This document shows, one piece after another, positions 45,206 through 53,354 of a stretch of DNA of 64,000 nt; within the stretch, counting starts at the first letter, position 1; the number at the start of each line of letters is the position of its first letter. The notes beneath the pieces are model-generated. The model saw only the letters and a list, made by a program, of their open reading frames with translations, was not told the DNA's origin and made no database searches. The stretch comes from Rufibacter hautae (lineage in GTDB: Bacteria > Bacteroidota > Bacteroidia > Cytophagales > Hymenobacteraceae), in NCBI RefSeq assembly GCF_008271695.1, contig NZ_VKKY01000002.1, positions 992,001 through 1,056,000 of the forward strand, in the 5' to 3' direction. The position numbers were made by a program, and so were the translations under genes.

Positions 45206-46363
45206 TCAGCCTAAGAACGTGCTGTTCTCGCGGACTACTTTTCTCAGGAGCGGGCTGGCGCGGTAGCGGTCTTCGTGGTATTCTTTGTAGAGGGCGTCCA
45301 GGTTGGCTAGAATGTGTTCCGGACCTAGTTCATCGGCCCATGCCAGCAAACCTTTGGGGTAGTTCACTCCTTTGGTCATGGCTAGTTCCAGGTCTTCTTT
45401 GGTAGCCACATGCATGGCAAGGGCATCCACGGCCTCGTTGATGAGCATGGCCAGGATACGGGTAAGGATTTGCTCGCCCAACTTTTCGTCTTTTGTTGGT
45501 TCCGGGAGTACGGCTCCTTCCTGGTAGTTGTAGAACCCTCTCCCCGATTTCCGGCCGAAATAGCCGGCCTCAAACAGGCGCTTTTGGGTAAAGGAGGGCT
45601 TATAGCGCGGATCATAGAAAAACGAGGCAAAAACGGATTCCGTGACGCGGTAATTGACATCGTGCCCAATGAAGTCCATGAGGGTGAACGGTCCCATCTT
45701 GAAACCGCCCAGCGCGGTCATGGCCCAGTCAATGGTAGCGATGTCGGCGCTGCCTTCCTCGTAGATGCGAATGGCCTCGCCGTAGAAGGGACGCGCCACC
45801 CGGTTCACGATGAAGCCGGGGGTGTCTTTAGCTATGACGGGCACTTTGCCCCAGGACTGTACCAGGTACTTTATCTCCTCTGCCAAGCCGTTGCGGGTCT
45901 GCACGGCGGGGATGATCTCCACCAAAGGCATCAACGGGGCTGGGTTGAAAAAGTGAATCCCGATCACGCGTTCTGGTTTTTCGCAGGCGGCGGCAATGGA
46001 GGCAATAGACAAAGAGGAAGTATTGGTAGCCAGGACACACTCATCGGTGACCATCAATTCCAACTCCTTGAACAGCTGTTGCTTCACCTGCAGATCCTCT
46101 ACCACCGCTTCCAGTACCAAGTCGCAGTTCCCGAACTCCTGGTTGTTCTCAGTAAAGTTGAGCCGGTCCATAATCTCGGCCGCCTCATTTTCTGACAACC
46201 TGCCTTTTGAGGACATTTTCCGCAACGTGTCTTTGATAGATTGTGCCGCCCGCTGCAGTGCCTGGGCGTTTTTGTCCAGCAGGTGGACCTTGTGGCCTGC
46301 CGTGGCGATAACCTGCGCAATGCCAGAGCCCATGGCTCCGCTCCCGATGATGCCTACAATCAT
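45206..46363 (-). CDS. paaH: 3-hydroxyacyl-CoA dehydrogenase
   Basis: The enzyme oxidises the 3-hydroxyacyl-CoA intermediate with NAD in the paa beta-oxidation steps. The 385-aa protein has the N-terminal Rossmann domain (GIIGSGAMGSGIAQVIATAG at residues 4-23), the catalytic HFFNPAPLMPLVEIIPA near 138, and the C-terminal helical domain with DTPGFIVNRVARPFYGEA near 180. It is shorter than the E. coli PaaH, which duplicates the C-terminal domain only partly more; here about one and a half domains remain. Its start overlaps the paaG stop by four bases (ATGA). Confidence 0.92.
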   Translation of the reverse strand: MIVGIIGSGAMGSGIAQVIATAGHKVHLLDKNAQALQRAAQSIKDTLRKMSSKGRLSENEAAEIMDRLNFTENNQEFGNCDLVLEAVVEDLQVKQQLFKELELMVTDECVLATNTSSLSIASIAAACEKPERVIGIHFFNPAPLMPLVEIIPAVQTRNGLAEEIKYLVQSWGKVPVIAKDTPGFIVNRVARPFYGEAIRIYEEGSADIATIDWAMTALGGFKMGPFTLMDFIGHDVNYRVTESVFASFFYDPRYKPSFTQKRLFEAGYFGRKSGRGFYNYQEGAVLPEPTKDEKLGEQILTRILAMLINEAVDALAMHVATKEDLELAMTKGVNYPKGLLAWADELGPEHILANLDALYKEYHEDRYRASPLLRKVVRENSTFLG

Positions 46364-47145
46364 TGCCCTTTAAAGTTAGGTTGACGTTTCTGGATAAAGG
46401 CTTCTACCCCTTCCTTGAAATCTTCAGTCTGCCCAGCCTTTTGCTGGTAAACGGCTTCCTGCTCCAGCTGTTCTGAGAGGGAATTCTGGAACGTGCCGTT
46501 GAGCAATTGTTTGGTATAGGCTAAGCCTTTGGTGGGCATGGAGGCTAGTTTCTGGGCCAGCGCCAAGGCTTCTGCTGCAAATGAATCCTCCGGAAAGGTT
46601 TTGTAGATCATGCCCATTTGCATGGCTTCAGTAGCGGATACTTTGTCGCCGGTCATCATCAAAGCCGAGGCGCGCTGCAGCCCGATGAGGCGAGGCAGGA
46701 AATAGGTACCGGCGCTGTCTGGGATCAACCCTATTTTGCTGAACGCCTGAATAAAGGAAGCCGATTCTTTGGCCACTACAAGATCGCAGGCCAGGGCCAG
46801 GTTCGCGCCCGCTCCGGCGGCTACTCCGTTCACCGCGGCTATGACGGGTTTCTCCAGTTCACGCAGAAGGAGGATGATAGGGTTGTAATGCTGCACCACA
46901 ATCTCAGAGACCTCCATGCTATTAGGGCCGGTGGCCTCCGCCAAATCCTGGCCGGCGCAGAAGGCTTTCCCTTCACCGGTCAGCAGCACCGCGCGCACTG
47001 CTTCGTCCTGAGCGCAGTGCCGCAGGTGATCCTGCAGAGCCAAAGCCATTTCACGGTTAAAGCTGTTGAAGACGTTGGGCCGGTTGAGCGTGAGCGTGGC
47101 TACGCCGTTTTCCAGAGAGTATTTGATGTAGTCGCTGTGGGTCAT
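46360..47145 (-). CDS. paaG: Ring 1,2-epoxyphenylacetyl-CoA isomerase
   Basis: I start at 47145 (MTHSDYIKYSL), giving 261 aa. The crotonase-fold protein closely follows PaaG: LTLNRPNVFNSFNREMALAL near residue 16, FCAGQDLAEA near 65, AVNGVAAGAGANLALACDLV near 102, and AFSKIGLIPDSAGTYFLPRL near 130, where the catalytic Asp replaces the hydratase Glu. PaaG turns the epoxide into the oxepin and also moves a double bond later. It begins four bases after paaD and overlaps paaH, so it is translated in the same unit. Confidence 0.93.
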   Translation of the reverse strand: MTHSDYIKYSLENGVATLTLNRPNVFNSFNREMALALQDHLRHCAQDEAVRAVLLTGEGKAFCAGQDLAEATGPNSMEVSEIVVQHYNPIILLLRELEKPVIAAVNGVAAGAGANLALACDLVVAKESASFIQAFSKIGLIPDSAGTYFLPRLIGLQRASALMMTGDKVSATEAMQMGMIYKTFPEDSFAAEALALAQKLASMPTKGLAYTKQLLNGTFQNSLSEQLEQEAVYQQKAGQTEDFKEGVEAFIQKRQPNFKGQ

Positions 47146-47149
47146 AGTT

Positions 47150-47662
47150 TTATTTGAGGCACTTGAAATAGTCAAAAGGCTCCAGGCAGTCGTTGCATTG
47201 GTAATGGGCCTTGCAGGAAGTGGAACCGAACTGGCTGACAAGTTTGGTGTTTTCTGATTTGCAGAGCGGGCACCGCACCGCCGTATCCCTCCCGAAGAGG
47301 GCGTGGATGTCGCCGGCGGGTTCTACCGGGGGTGCAATGCCGTAGGCCTCCAGTTTGTCTTTCCCCTCGGGGGTCAGCCAGTCGGTGGTCCAGGCTGGAC
47401 TGAGCTGCAGATCCACAGCCACGTCTTTGAACCCTTCGGCCAAAAGCTTTATCCTGATATCGGCGGCGATGGTGTTCATGGCCGGGCACCCCGAATAGGT
47501 GGGCGTGATGGTCACCTGTACCTTCCCACCTTCCTGCACCTGCACTTTTTTGAGCACGCCAAGGTCCAGGATGCTCAGCACCGGAATCTCCGGGTCAGAA
47601 ACTTCCTCTAAAAGCTTCCAGATGTGGTCTTCAGTGGTTAGGTTTTGGGTTACCAGTGCCAT
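47150..47662 (-). CDS. paaD: PaaD-type Fe-S assembly factor of the phenylacetyl-CoA epoxidase
   Basis: The 170-aa protein has the MIP18/DUF59 domain (about residues 8-100, IPVLSILDLGVLKKV, ITPTYSGCPAMN with a conserved Cys) and a C-terminal zinc ribbon (CPLCKSENTKLV...CKAHYQCNDCLEPF). PaaD helps mature the Fe-S cluster of the epoxidase reductase. It follows paaC with 88 bases between, where a hairpin-family copy lies. Confidence 0.93.
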   Translation of the reverse strand: MALVTQNLTTEDHIWKLLEEVSDPEIPVLSILDLGVLKKVQVQEGGKVQVTITPTYSGCPAMNTIAADIRIKLLAEGFKDVAVDLQLSPAWTTDWLTPEGKDKLEAYGIAPPVEPAGDIHALFGRDTAVRCPLCKSENTKLVSQFGSTSCKAHYQCNDCLEPFDYFKCLK

Positions 47663-47698
47663 TTTAATTTTATAGATTCTGAAGGTAAGGCGCTTGTC

Positions 47699-47742
47699 TC
47701 CTGTTTTTGGCCTACTTAGTCAAAAGCAGCCTCTAAACAGGA
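47699..47742. repeat. Dispersed hairpin family copy k, between paaC and paaD
   Basis: Outer arms TCCTGTTT (47699-47706) and AAACAGGA (47735-47742) pair perfectly and enclose TTGGCCTACTTAGTCAAAAG and CAGCCTCT. It lies inside the operon, so if it terminates at all it must be leaky. Confidence 0.7.
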
Positions 47743-47750
47743 ATTGTTTT

Positions 47751-48554
47751 TTACCACTCCAACCCCGGATAAGCCCGCTGCAGGTATTGCAACTCGGTTA
47801 AGAGATAGCCCAAGTGCTCTGAGTGCCGGCCAGTTTTGCCGCCTTTCTGCATGAACACGTTTTGGGGCACCTCCAAAGTGGCCTCGGCGAACACCTTACC
47901 CACGTGCGCCTCCCATTGGCTCAGTAAACCGCTGTAATCCGGAATGAAGCCAGCCTGGGCCAGTGCTTTCTCAGTATCGGTCATGGTGTAGAGCTCGCCG
48001 GAGAACATCCAGAGGTTGTCCAGGGCTTTCTGGATGCGGCGGCGGCTTTCCTCAGTGCCGTCACCCAGCCGAATGATCCATTCTGCGCTCCACTTCACGT
48101 GGTAGCTGGCTTCTTTAAACGACTTTGCCGCGATGCCCGCCAGACCTTTGTCGGGGCTGTTTTGGAGCTCTTTCAGCAAAAAGAAGTGAAAACCGTCAAA
48201 GAGAAACTGCCGCATGACCGTGTCCCCGAAATCACCGTTAGGTTGTTCCACCAGCAGCGGGTTCTTGTACTCCACGGCATCCCGCAGGGACGCCAGGTCA
48301 TCCTCGGTGCGCCCCTGGCCTTCCAACTCAGCGGCGTATTGGTAAAGGCTGCGGGACTCTCCAATCAAATCCAGCGCGATGTTAGCCATAGCCAGGTCCT
48401 GCTCCAGGATGGGACCGTGCCCGCACCACTCAGAAAGCCGGTGTCCTAGGATAAGGCTGGTATCGGCGAGTTGCAGGGTGTAGTCATACACGAGCGCCCG
48501 GATCTCAGGCGAATAACCTTGCAGATCAACCGTAGGTTTATGGTGTAGGTCCAT
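47751..48554 (-). CDS. paaC: Phenylacetyl-CoA epoxidase structural subunit
   Basis: I start at the ATG at 48554 (MDLHHKPTVDL), giving 267 aa; the longer frame adds an Arg-rich head that overlaps paaB. PaaC is a catalytically inactive ferritin-like partner of PaaA. The helical bundle is visible as LADTSLILGHRLSEWCGHGP, LALDLIGESRSLYQYAA-like sequence and a KEASYHVKWSAEWIIRLGDG segment, the family hallmark. It starts after paaB with only five bases between. Confidence 0.93.
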   Translation of the reverse strand: MDLHHKPTVDLQGYSPEIRALVYDYTLQLADTSLILGHRLSEWCGHGPILEQDLAMANIALDLIGESRSLYQYAAELEGQGRTEDDLASLRDAVEYKNPLLVEQPNGDFGDTVMRQFLFDGFHFFLLKELQNSPDKGLAGIAAKSFKEASYHVKWSAEWIIRLGDGTEESRRRIQKALDNLWMFSGELYTMTDTEKALAQAGFIPDYSGLLSQWEAHVGKVFAEATLEVPQNVFMQKGGKTGRHSEHLGYLLTELQYLQRAYPGLEW

Positions 48555-48559
48555 GGCGC

Positions 48560-48850
48560 TTACATGTTTTTGATTTCGGCGGGAACCTCGTAGAAGGTAG
48601 GGTGCCGGTACACTTTGTCGTTGGCGGGGTCGAAGAAGGCTCCAGCCTCGTCTGGGTTGGAGGCGTGCACGTGCTTTGACTCCACTACCCAAATGCTCAC
48701 CCCTTCCATGCGGCGGGTGTAGACGTCGCGGGCGTTCTGGATGGCCATCTCGGCATCGGCGGCGTGCAGGCTGCCTACGTGTTTATGGTCAAGGCCCTGT
48801 TTGCTTCTGATGAAGACTTCCCACAGGGGCCATTCTTTCTGCTGACTCAT
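48560..48850 (-). CDS. paaB: Phenylacetyl-CoA epoxidase subunit B
   Basis: The start is at 48850 (MSQQKEWPLWEVF), giving 96 aa, the usual PaaB size; the longer frame adds 30 unlikely residues. The protein shows the family pattern WPLWEVFIRSKQGLDHKHVG and ARDVYTRRMEGVSIWVVES, then HVHASNPDEAGAFFDP. PaaB bridges the catalytic PaaA-PaaC pairs into the active complex. Confidence 0.94.
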   Translation of the reverse strand: MSQQKEWPLWEVFIRSKQGLDHKHVGSLHAADAEMAIQNARDVYTRRMEGVSIWVVESKHVHASNPDEAGAFFDPANDKVYRHPTFYEVPAEIKNM

Positions 48851-48905
48851 ATCAATTGAGTGAATGTGTGGTTGAGTGAAGGAGTGATTGTAACACCCAC
48901 TAATT

Positions 48906-49865
48906 TTATTTTGCCTGATTAGCGGCTTCCCGAGCGGCACGTTTCTGGGCGTGGGCCAAGGCGGCTTCGCGCACCCAGGCGCCTTCTTCGTAGGCTTTCA
49001 CGCGGGTGTTGATGCGGTCTTTGTTGCAGGGCCCGTTGCCTTTCACCACGTTCCAGAACTCTTCCCAGTCCACGTCCCCGAAATCATAGCCGTTTTTTGC
49101 CTCGTTCCACTTCAGGTCTTTGTCGGGCACGGTGAGGCCCAGAAACTCGGCTTGCGGCACCATCATATCCACGAACCGCTGGCGCAGCTCATCGTTGGTG
49201 AACCGCTTGATTTTCCACCGCATGGACTGCTCGGTATTGGGCGACTCAGCATCCTTCGGACCGAACATCATGAGCGTTGGCCACCACCACCGGTTGAAGG
49301 CCTCCTGGGCCATTTTCTTCTGGGCGGGTGCCCCGTTGCACAAGGACATCATGATCTCAAACCCCTGGCGCTGGTGGAAGCTTTCCTCTTTGCACACCCG
49401 CACCATGGCCCGGGCGTAAGGTCCGTAGGAAGTCCTGATCAAAGGCACCTGGTTCATGATGGCCGCGCCATCCACGAGCCAGCCAATTGCCCCGATATCG
49501 GCCCAGGAAAGAGTTGGATAGTTGAAGATGCTGGAGTATTTGGCTTTGCCTGAGTGCAGGTCGGCGATCATCTGGTCACGGGAAGTGCCCAGCGTCTCAG
49601 CGGCGCTGTAGAGGTACAAGCCGTGGCCGGCCTCATCCTGCACCTTGGAGAGCAGAATGGCCTTCCGCTTGAGCGAGGGGGCGCGGGTGATCCAGTTGCC
49701 CTCGGGCAGCATGCCTACAATCTCGGAGTGGGCGTGCTGCGAAATCTGGCGCACCAGCGTTTTACGGTACTGCTCTGGCATCCAGTCTTTTGGCTCAATG
49801 CGGATCTCTTTCGCGATCTTCTCCTCAAACGCTTCTTCCAGTGATTTTTCTATGATCGTTTCCAT
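48906..49865 (-). CDS. paaA: Phenylacetyl-CoA epoxidase catalytic subunit
   Basis: PaaA is the di-iron oxygenase that forms the 1,2-epoxide of phenylacetyl-CoA with O2. The 319-aa protein carries both iron-binding motifs: DEAGH at residues 77-81 and the EESFH motif in [16 protein letters not shown] near 170. The family start [16 protein letters not shown] and [14 protein letters not shown] are also present. It is followed by paaB in the same direction 55 bases on. Confidence 0.96.
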   Translation of the reverse strand: METIIEKSLEEAFEEKIAKEIRIEPKDWMPEQYRKTLVRQISQHAHSEIVGMLPEGNWITRAPSLKRKAILLSKVQDEAGHGLYLYSAAETLGTSRDQMIADLHSGKAKYSSIFNYPTLSWADIGAIGWLVDGAAIMNQVPLIRTSYGPYARAMVRVCKEESFHQRQGFEIMMSLCNGAPAQKKMAQEAFNRWWWPTLMMFGPKDAESPNTEQSMRWKIKRFTNDELRQRFVDMMVPQAEFLGLTVPDKDLKWNEAKNGYDFGDVDWEEFWNVVKGNGPCNKDRINTRVKAYEEGAWVREAALAHAQKRAAREAANQAK

Positions 49866-49921
49866 ACCCTTTTAACTGTTGTACTGATACTTACGTTTCT
49901 TTTGCGCCCTGCGGCGACCCC

Positions 49922-49965
49922 TTTGTTTTTAGCCTGTTTTCAAGAAAATGCGGCCTAAACATTTT
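49922..49965. repeat. Dispersed hairpin family copy l, between paaE and paaA
   Basis: TTTGTTTTTAGCCTGTTTTC and AAGAAAATGCGGCCTAAACA match the family core closely. It lies directly beside the long GGGGCC inverted repeat. Confidence 0.65.
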
Positions 49966-49967
49966 GT

Positions 49968-50035
49968 AGGGGCCATCCCTTGTGGTTGCCCTAATTGCAC
50001 CAAACAGCAAAGGGCAACCACAAGGGATGGCCCCT
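49968..50035. repeat. Perfect 25-bp inverted repeat AGGGGCCATCCCTTGTGG...
   Basis: Arms 49968-49992 and 50011-50035 are exact inverses and can form a 25-bp stem with an 18-base loop. Inner bases (ATCCCTTGTGGTTGCCC) match the repeat at 45024-45063, so both belong to one family. It lies just past the paaE stop, inside the paa cluster. Confidence 0.9.
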
Positions 50036-50040
50036 CCATT

Positions 50041-51117
50041 TTATTGATCAAAATCTACTACCACGCGCTCGGATAAAGGACGGGCCTGGCAGGTGAGGAT
50101 GTAGCCAGCGGCTACTTCCTCGGGTTCCAGGGAATAGTTCACGTCCATCTCCACCTCTCCTTCCAGCACCTTGGCGCGGCAGGTGCTGCACACGCCGCCT
50201 TTGCAGGAGTACGGAACATCGGCACCGGTTTCGGCGGCGGCGTCCAGGATGGTATTGCCGTAGTATGACATCTCCAGGTTGAGGTAGTTCCCATCCAGAC
50301 GCACCTGCACCCGGCTTTTCTTGTCTTCGTGGGCTTGGGCGTTTTCGGCCCGTTTTTGGGATTTCTGCCCCGATTCAGCGGCGGTAAAAAGTTCGAAGTG
50401 GATGCGCTCGCGGGCTACGCCAGCTTCTTCCAACGCTTCCTTCGCCCCGAAGATCATTTCCTCGGGTCCGCAGATAAAGCACTCGTCTATTTCCTCGGCC
50501 TTGATGATTTTCTGCAGGAACAACTCGGTTTTCCCCTTGTCAATACGCCCGAACAGAAGATCAGTGTCTCCGTGCTCACGGCTGAGGATGTGGTACACGC
50601 TGAGACGTTCCAGAAACTTGTTCTTAAGGCCTTCAATCTCTTCCTTGAACATGATGGAGTTGCGCCCGCGGTTACCGTACAGGAGCAACACCTGGCTTTT
50701 AGGCTCGGCGAGCAGGACCGTCTTGATGATGGAAAGGATGGGCGTGATGCCGCTGCCGGCCGCCACCATAAGGTAGCTTTTCTGCTGTTCTGGATGTACT
50801 TGGGTGTAGAATTTGCCCATGGGCGGCATCACCTCCAGTTCCTCGCCGGGTTGCAACGCCTCATTGGCAAAGGAAGAAAAACGGCCCTCCGGCACTTTCT
50901 TGATGGCTACCTTCCAGATGTTCTCAAGCGGGCTGGAGCAGATGGAATAGGATCTTCTCAGCTCCTCGCCGTTGTGGTGCCTCCTGAACGTGAGGTACTG
51001 CCCTTGGGTATAGCGGAAGGTGTCTTTGAGTTCTTCGGGCACATCCAGGGTCACGGTCACGCTGTCGTGCGTTTCACGGTCTACTTTCTTTATTCTGACT
51101 TTATGAAATCTGCTCAT
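50041..51117 (-). CDS. paaE: Phenylacetyl-CoA epoxidase reductase
   Basis: PaaE passes electrons from NAD(P)H to the PaaA di-iron site. The 358-aa protein has an FNR-like FAD/NAD(P)H part (RRSYSICSSPLE near residue 55, MVAAGSGITPILSIIKTV near 117, CFICGPEEMIFGAKEAL near 215) and a C-terminal plant-type 2Fe-2S ferredoxin domain (CKGGVCSTCRAKV and LTCQARP). Its start overlaps the TetR stop by four bases (ATGA), so regulator and reductase are translated together. It is placed ahead of paaABCD, unlike the usual paaABCDE order. Confidence 0.95.
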   Translation of the reverse strand: MSRFHKVRIKKVDRETHDSVTVTLDVPEELKDTFRYTQGQYLTFRRHHNGEELRRSYSICSSPLENIWKVAIKKVPEGRFSSFANEALQPGEELEVMPPMGKFYTQVHPEQQKSYLMVAAGSGITPILSIIKTVLLAEPKSQVLLLYGNRGRNSIMFKEEIEGLKNKFLERLSVYHILSREHGDTDLLFGRIDKGKTELFLQKIIKAEEIDECFICGPEEMIFGAKEALEEAGVARERIHFELFTAAESGQKSQKRAENAQAHEDKKSRVQVRLDGNYLNLEMSYYGNTILDAAAETGADVPYSCKGGVCSTCRAKVLEGEVEMDVNYSLEPEEVAAGYILTCQARPLSERVVVDFDQ

Positions 51118-51704
51118 GCTTCCTTTTTGCCCAAACCGTTAAATAAGATCGTGAGGATGGTGTCTTCCAGTTCTTCCAAGGAGATGCCCCGGTTGGGCCG
51201 CCACCAAAGCTCTACCCAACGCACCGCCGATAAAAGCGTGAAAAGCGCCACCGATTGATTCACCTCTTCCAACTCCCCCGCCTGAATGCCCTGCTCAATC
51301 ACCTTTGACAAGCCTTTCTCATATTGGCTTCTCAGGTCTTTGAACTCTGCCAAAGACTCCGTAGCCAGGTACTTCCAGTCGTTGTTCGCCACGGAGACCT
51401 CGGCGCCTTTGGTGGCCATTAGGTGAATGTGCAACCGCACCAAGGCCTTTAGTTTGTCTATAAAAGGGGTGTTGGCTTTTTCAATCTCGGCTAGTTGCGT
51501 GATGTAGATGGAGGCGATGTCAAAACAGATGGTCTTCAGGATCTCGTCTTTGGAGCTGATGTAATGGTACATGGTGGCGGCATCCATCCCTACCCGTTCT
51601 GCCAGGTCCCGCATGGAAGTCCCCCCGAAGCCTTTCTGCTTAAACAGCCGGGCTGCTTCTTCCATGATGCTCTCCCGCCGGATTTCCTTCTTTTTCTTTG
51701 TCAT
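51114..51704 (-). CDS. TetR-family regulator, probable PaaR-type repressor of the paa cluster
   Basis: The 196-aa protein has an N-terminal TetR helix-turn-helix (about residues 11-57: SIMEEAARLFKQKGFGGTSM, then AERVGMDAATMYHYISSKDE) and a ligand-binding C-terminal domain (about 70-196). Its position at the head of the paa genes and four-base overlap with paaE indicate that it controls this cluster, probably relieved by phenylacetyl-CoA as known for TetR-type PaaR. A palindromic operator candidate lies about 113 bases upstream. Confidence 0.9.
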   Translation of the reverse strand: MTKKKKEIRRESIMEEAARLFKQKGFGGTSMRDLAERVGMDAATMYHYISSKDEILKTICFDIASIYITQLAEIEKANTPFIDKLKALVRLHIHLMATKGAEVSVANNDWKYLATESLAEFKDLRSQYEKGLSKVIEQGIQAGELEEVNQSVALFTLLSAVRWVELWWRPNRGISLEELEDTILTILFNGLGKKEA

Positions 51705-51788
51705 TTGACCTGATTGTCGATCAAAGTTTCATAAGCATCTCCCATCTCACCTACACTAGGCAAGCTATTTCCATTGCTGCTCTGGGAA

Positions 51789-51796
51789 CAAGTATA
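51789..51796 (-). promoter_or_regulatory. Candidate -7 element of the tetR-paaE promoter
   Basis: Read on the minus strand this is TATACTTG, one base from TAnnTTTG. TTG within the operator palindrome lies about 20 bases upstream of it, giving a plausible -33/-7 pair. Confidence 0.4.
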
Positions 51797-51816
51797 CCAA
51801 GATAAACGCAATTATT

Positions 51817-51830
51817 CAAATGTTCGTTTG
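51817..51830 (-). promoter_or_regulatory. PaaR-type operator candidate
   Basis: CAAATGTTCGTTTG fits the TetR-type PaaR operator CNAACGNNCGTTNG, known from Thermus, at all but one defined base. It lies within a wider palindrome (ATTCAAA...TTTGAAT) and overlaps the likely -33 region of the tetR-paaE promoter. A bound repressor would block polymerase there. Confidence 0.6.
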
Positions 51831-51871
51831 AATTTTAAACAAAATAATCTTTCCTATTAAATAGATACGAA

Positions 51872-51913
51872 AAAGCCCATCAAACTCTGGTCTATCAGAG
51901 CCTGACGGGCTTT
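51872..51913 (-). terminator. Terminator of the 170-aa secreted protein gene
   Basis: AAAGCCC (51872-51878) pairs with GGGCTTT (51907-51913), with additional inner pairing TCA/TGA and CTCTG/CAGAG. On the minus strand it is followed by TTCG and T-rich sequence. It lies 54 bases past the stop of the gene at 51967. Confidence 0.75.
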
Positions 51914-51966
51914 CAGCATCTTATTGAAGCCTTCCTACTTGCCTAAAGAGTAAGAAGGTTTACTAG

Positions 51967-52479
51967 TTAGTCATTCTTCACCAGGAACTCGTAGCGCTTG
52001 TTTTCTTTCTCGTCCAGTACGCACACGAAATCACCGGTTTTTAAGGGTTGCTCCAGCACCAGTTTGCCAGAGGTTTTATAACCTGAAACTCCTGCCACAA
52101 TGGTTGGGGAAACTACGCCGTCAATTTTTGTTCTCATCTTTTCTTTACCGGCCGCATCCAACACTAAAATAGTGAACAGTTTAGGATCCACTGATGCAGG
52201 TGTGTAGCGGGAGATGTCTACCTGCAAAAAGCCCCCAACCGGAACTTTGGCCAGTTCTTCTTTCTTTACTGCCTCATTCCATTTCTTGGTACGGGCATCT
52301 TTCTGGATTCTGGCCTGCAACTCTTTCGGTGTTTCATACACTACTGCCGTGGTTTTGTTGGAGGTTACATCCAGAATGTTCACGTCTTTGGTAGGTACTG
52401 GCTGAGGGTGCTTTTTAACTTCTTGGGCTGCTACAAACAGGGGCAACATGAGCATAACAGAGAGTAATACTTTTTTCAT
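51967..52479 (-). CDS. Secreted protein of unknown function
   Basis: The 170-aa protein has a clear signal peptide (MKKVLLSVMLMLPLFVAAQ, cut near residue 18). The mature part starts with a charged, Pro-rich stretch and continues as a beta-rich domain of about 100 residues (GGFLQVDISRYTPAS, LFTILVLDAAGKEK, GDFVCVLDEKENKRYEF). I do not recognise the family. A periplasmic or outer-surface location is likely. It is monocistronic with its own terminator. Confidence 0.75.
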   Translation of the reverse strand: MKKVLLSVMLMLPLFVAAQEVKKHPQPVPTKDVNILDVTSNKTTAVVYETPKELQARIQKDARTKKWNEAVKKEELAKVPVGGFLQVDISRYTPASVDPKLFTILVLDAAGKEKMRTKIDGVVSPTIVAGVSGYKTSGKLVLEQPLKTGDFVCVLDEKENKRYEFLVKND

Positions 52480-52598
52480 AAAGGGTTAGGTAAGGTTGAA
52501 GGATCAAAATTATCAGCAACAATTCACTTTTACAAGAAAAATGCAATTTAAGAATAGTAGCAGAGTTAAGGTAAGACCAAGTTATCTAGGACACCAAA

Positions 52599-52640
52599 TG
52601 TAAGCCCAAACAGGTTTGAACTTGATTTTGAAGGCTTACA
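52599..52640. repeat. Inverted repeat TGTAAGCC/GGCTTACA
   Basis: Eight-base perfect arms (52599-52606 and 52633-52640) enclose CAAACAGGTTTGAACTTGAT and TTTGAA, similar in bases to the hairpin core in copy q. It may be a worn member of the dispersed family. Confidence 0.5.
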
Positions 52641-52862
52641 CTTGTCCCAAAGCGTAAGTTTTTCTGTATTATTCACCACCTTAAAATGATGCTTTGTGGT
52701 AATCATTTCCTGAAGGTAAATCCTTTTTTTGATTTTCCCACATTAGGTATTTGTAGGTAGTAAAATTACTTCCAATTATATAGACTATTTAAGCTTTTTA
52801 CCTTATATAAGCTATTGCAATTTTTTAACTATTTGAAGGACAAGCAGGTTTAACAATGACAA

Positions 52863-52906
52863 GCTTGTTTTAGCTGCGTTTTATGAAAATGCATCATAAA
52901 CTGAGC
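52863..52906. repeat. Dispersed hairpin family copy m, between divergent genes
   Basis: GCTTGTTTTAGCTGCGTTTT with ATGAAAATGCATCATAAACTGAGC follows the family core; the inner TGCGTTTT-ATG-AAAATGCA pairs well. Its place between two outward-facing genes rules out a simple terminator. Confidence 0.65.
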
Positions 52907-53354
52907 ACCTTCCCTACCTCTAACCTTATTCTAAGATTACAGGATTACTGTTTTTGTGCGTGCCGGAAAGATGAAACCTCTGCTCCATTTCGGCATCAAA
53001 GAGGTATAAACTATAGGAAAAGCCTTCGTTCTAAAGTTTAAAAAATAGCACCGAAACCTTTTGCATAGTAAATACTCTAGATTAGTTATGTTAAACAAAG
53101 GAAAAATACAGGTTAAAAGCAGCCTTATTGTTTCCCAAACCTTTCATTCCTCTACTTGGTAGATAGGGATAATTACAGAACCGTTCCTTAGAATTCCCCC
53201 CTTTCGCTTACCTGCTTGTTGTCTTTGGCCATTTTGACTAAAGCGCAATTCCATTACTTATAAAACTGCGAGTAAGAATTCCTGCAGTTTTATGCCAAAC
53301 CCAATCCTTTTCCTAACCTAACAAACATCTATGTTCAACCTCTATTCTCTAAAA

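Larger units (their letters stand above)
52480..53354. other. 875-bp gene-free divergent region
   Basis: This is the longest non-coding stretch in the window, AT-rich and lying between two genes that start away from each other. It contains an imperfect inverted repeat TGTAAGCC...GGCTTACA (52599-52640) and a hairpin-family copy at 52863-52906. No tRNA, riboswitch or coding frame was recognised in the rest. Confidence 0.6.

Noticed and set aside
50329-51258. 309-codon open frame opposite paaE and tetR
   Set aside because: Both minus-strand genes are clear and linked by an ATGA overlap; the plus-strand product has no family features.
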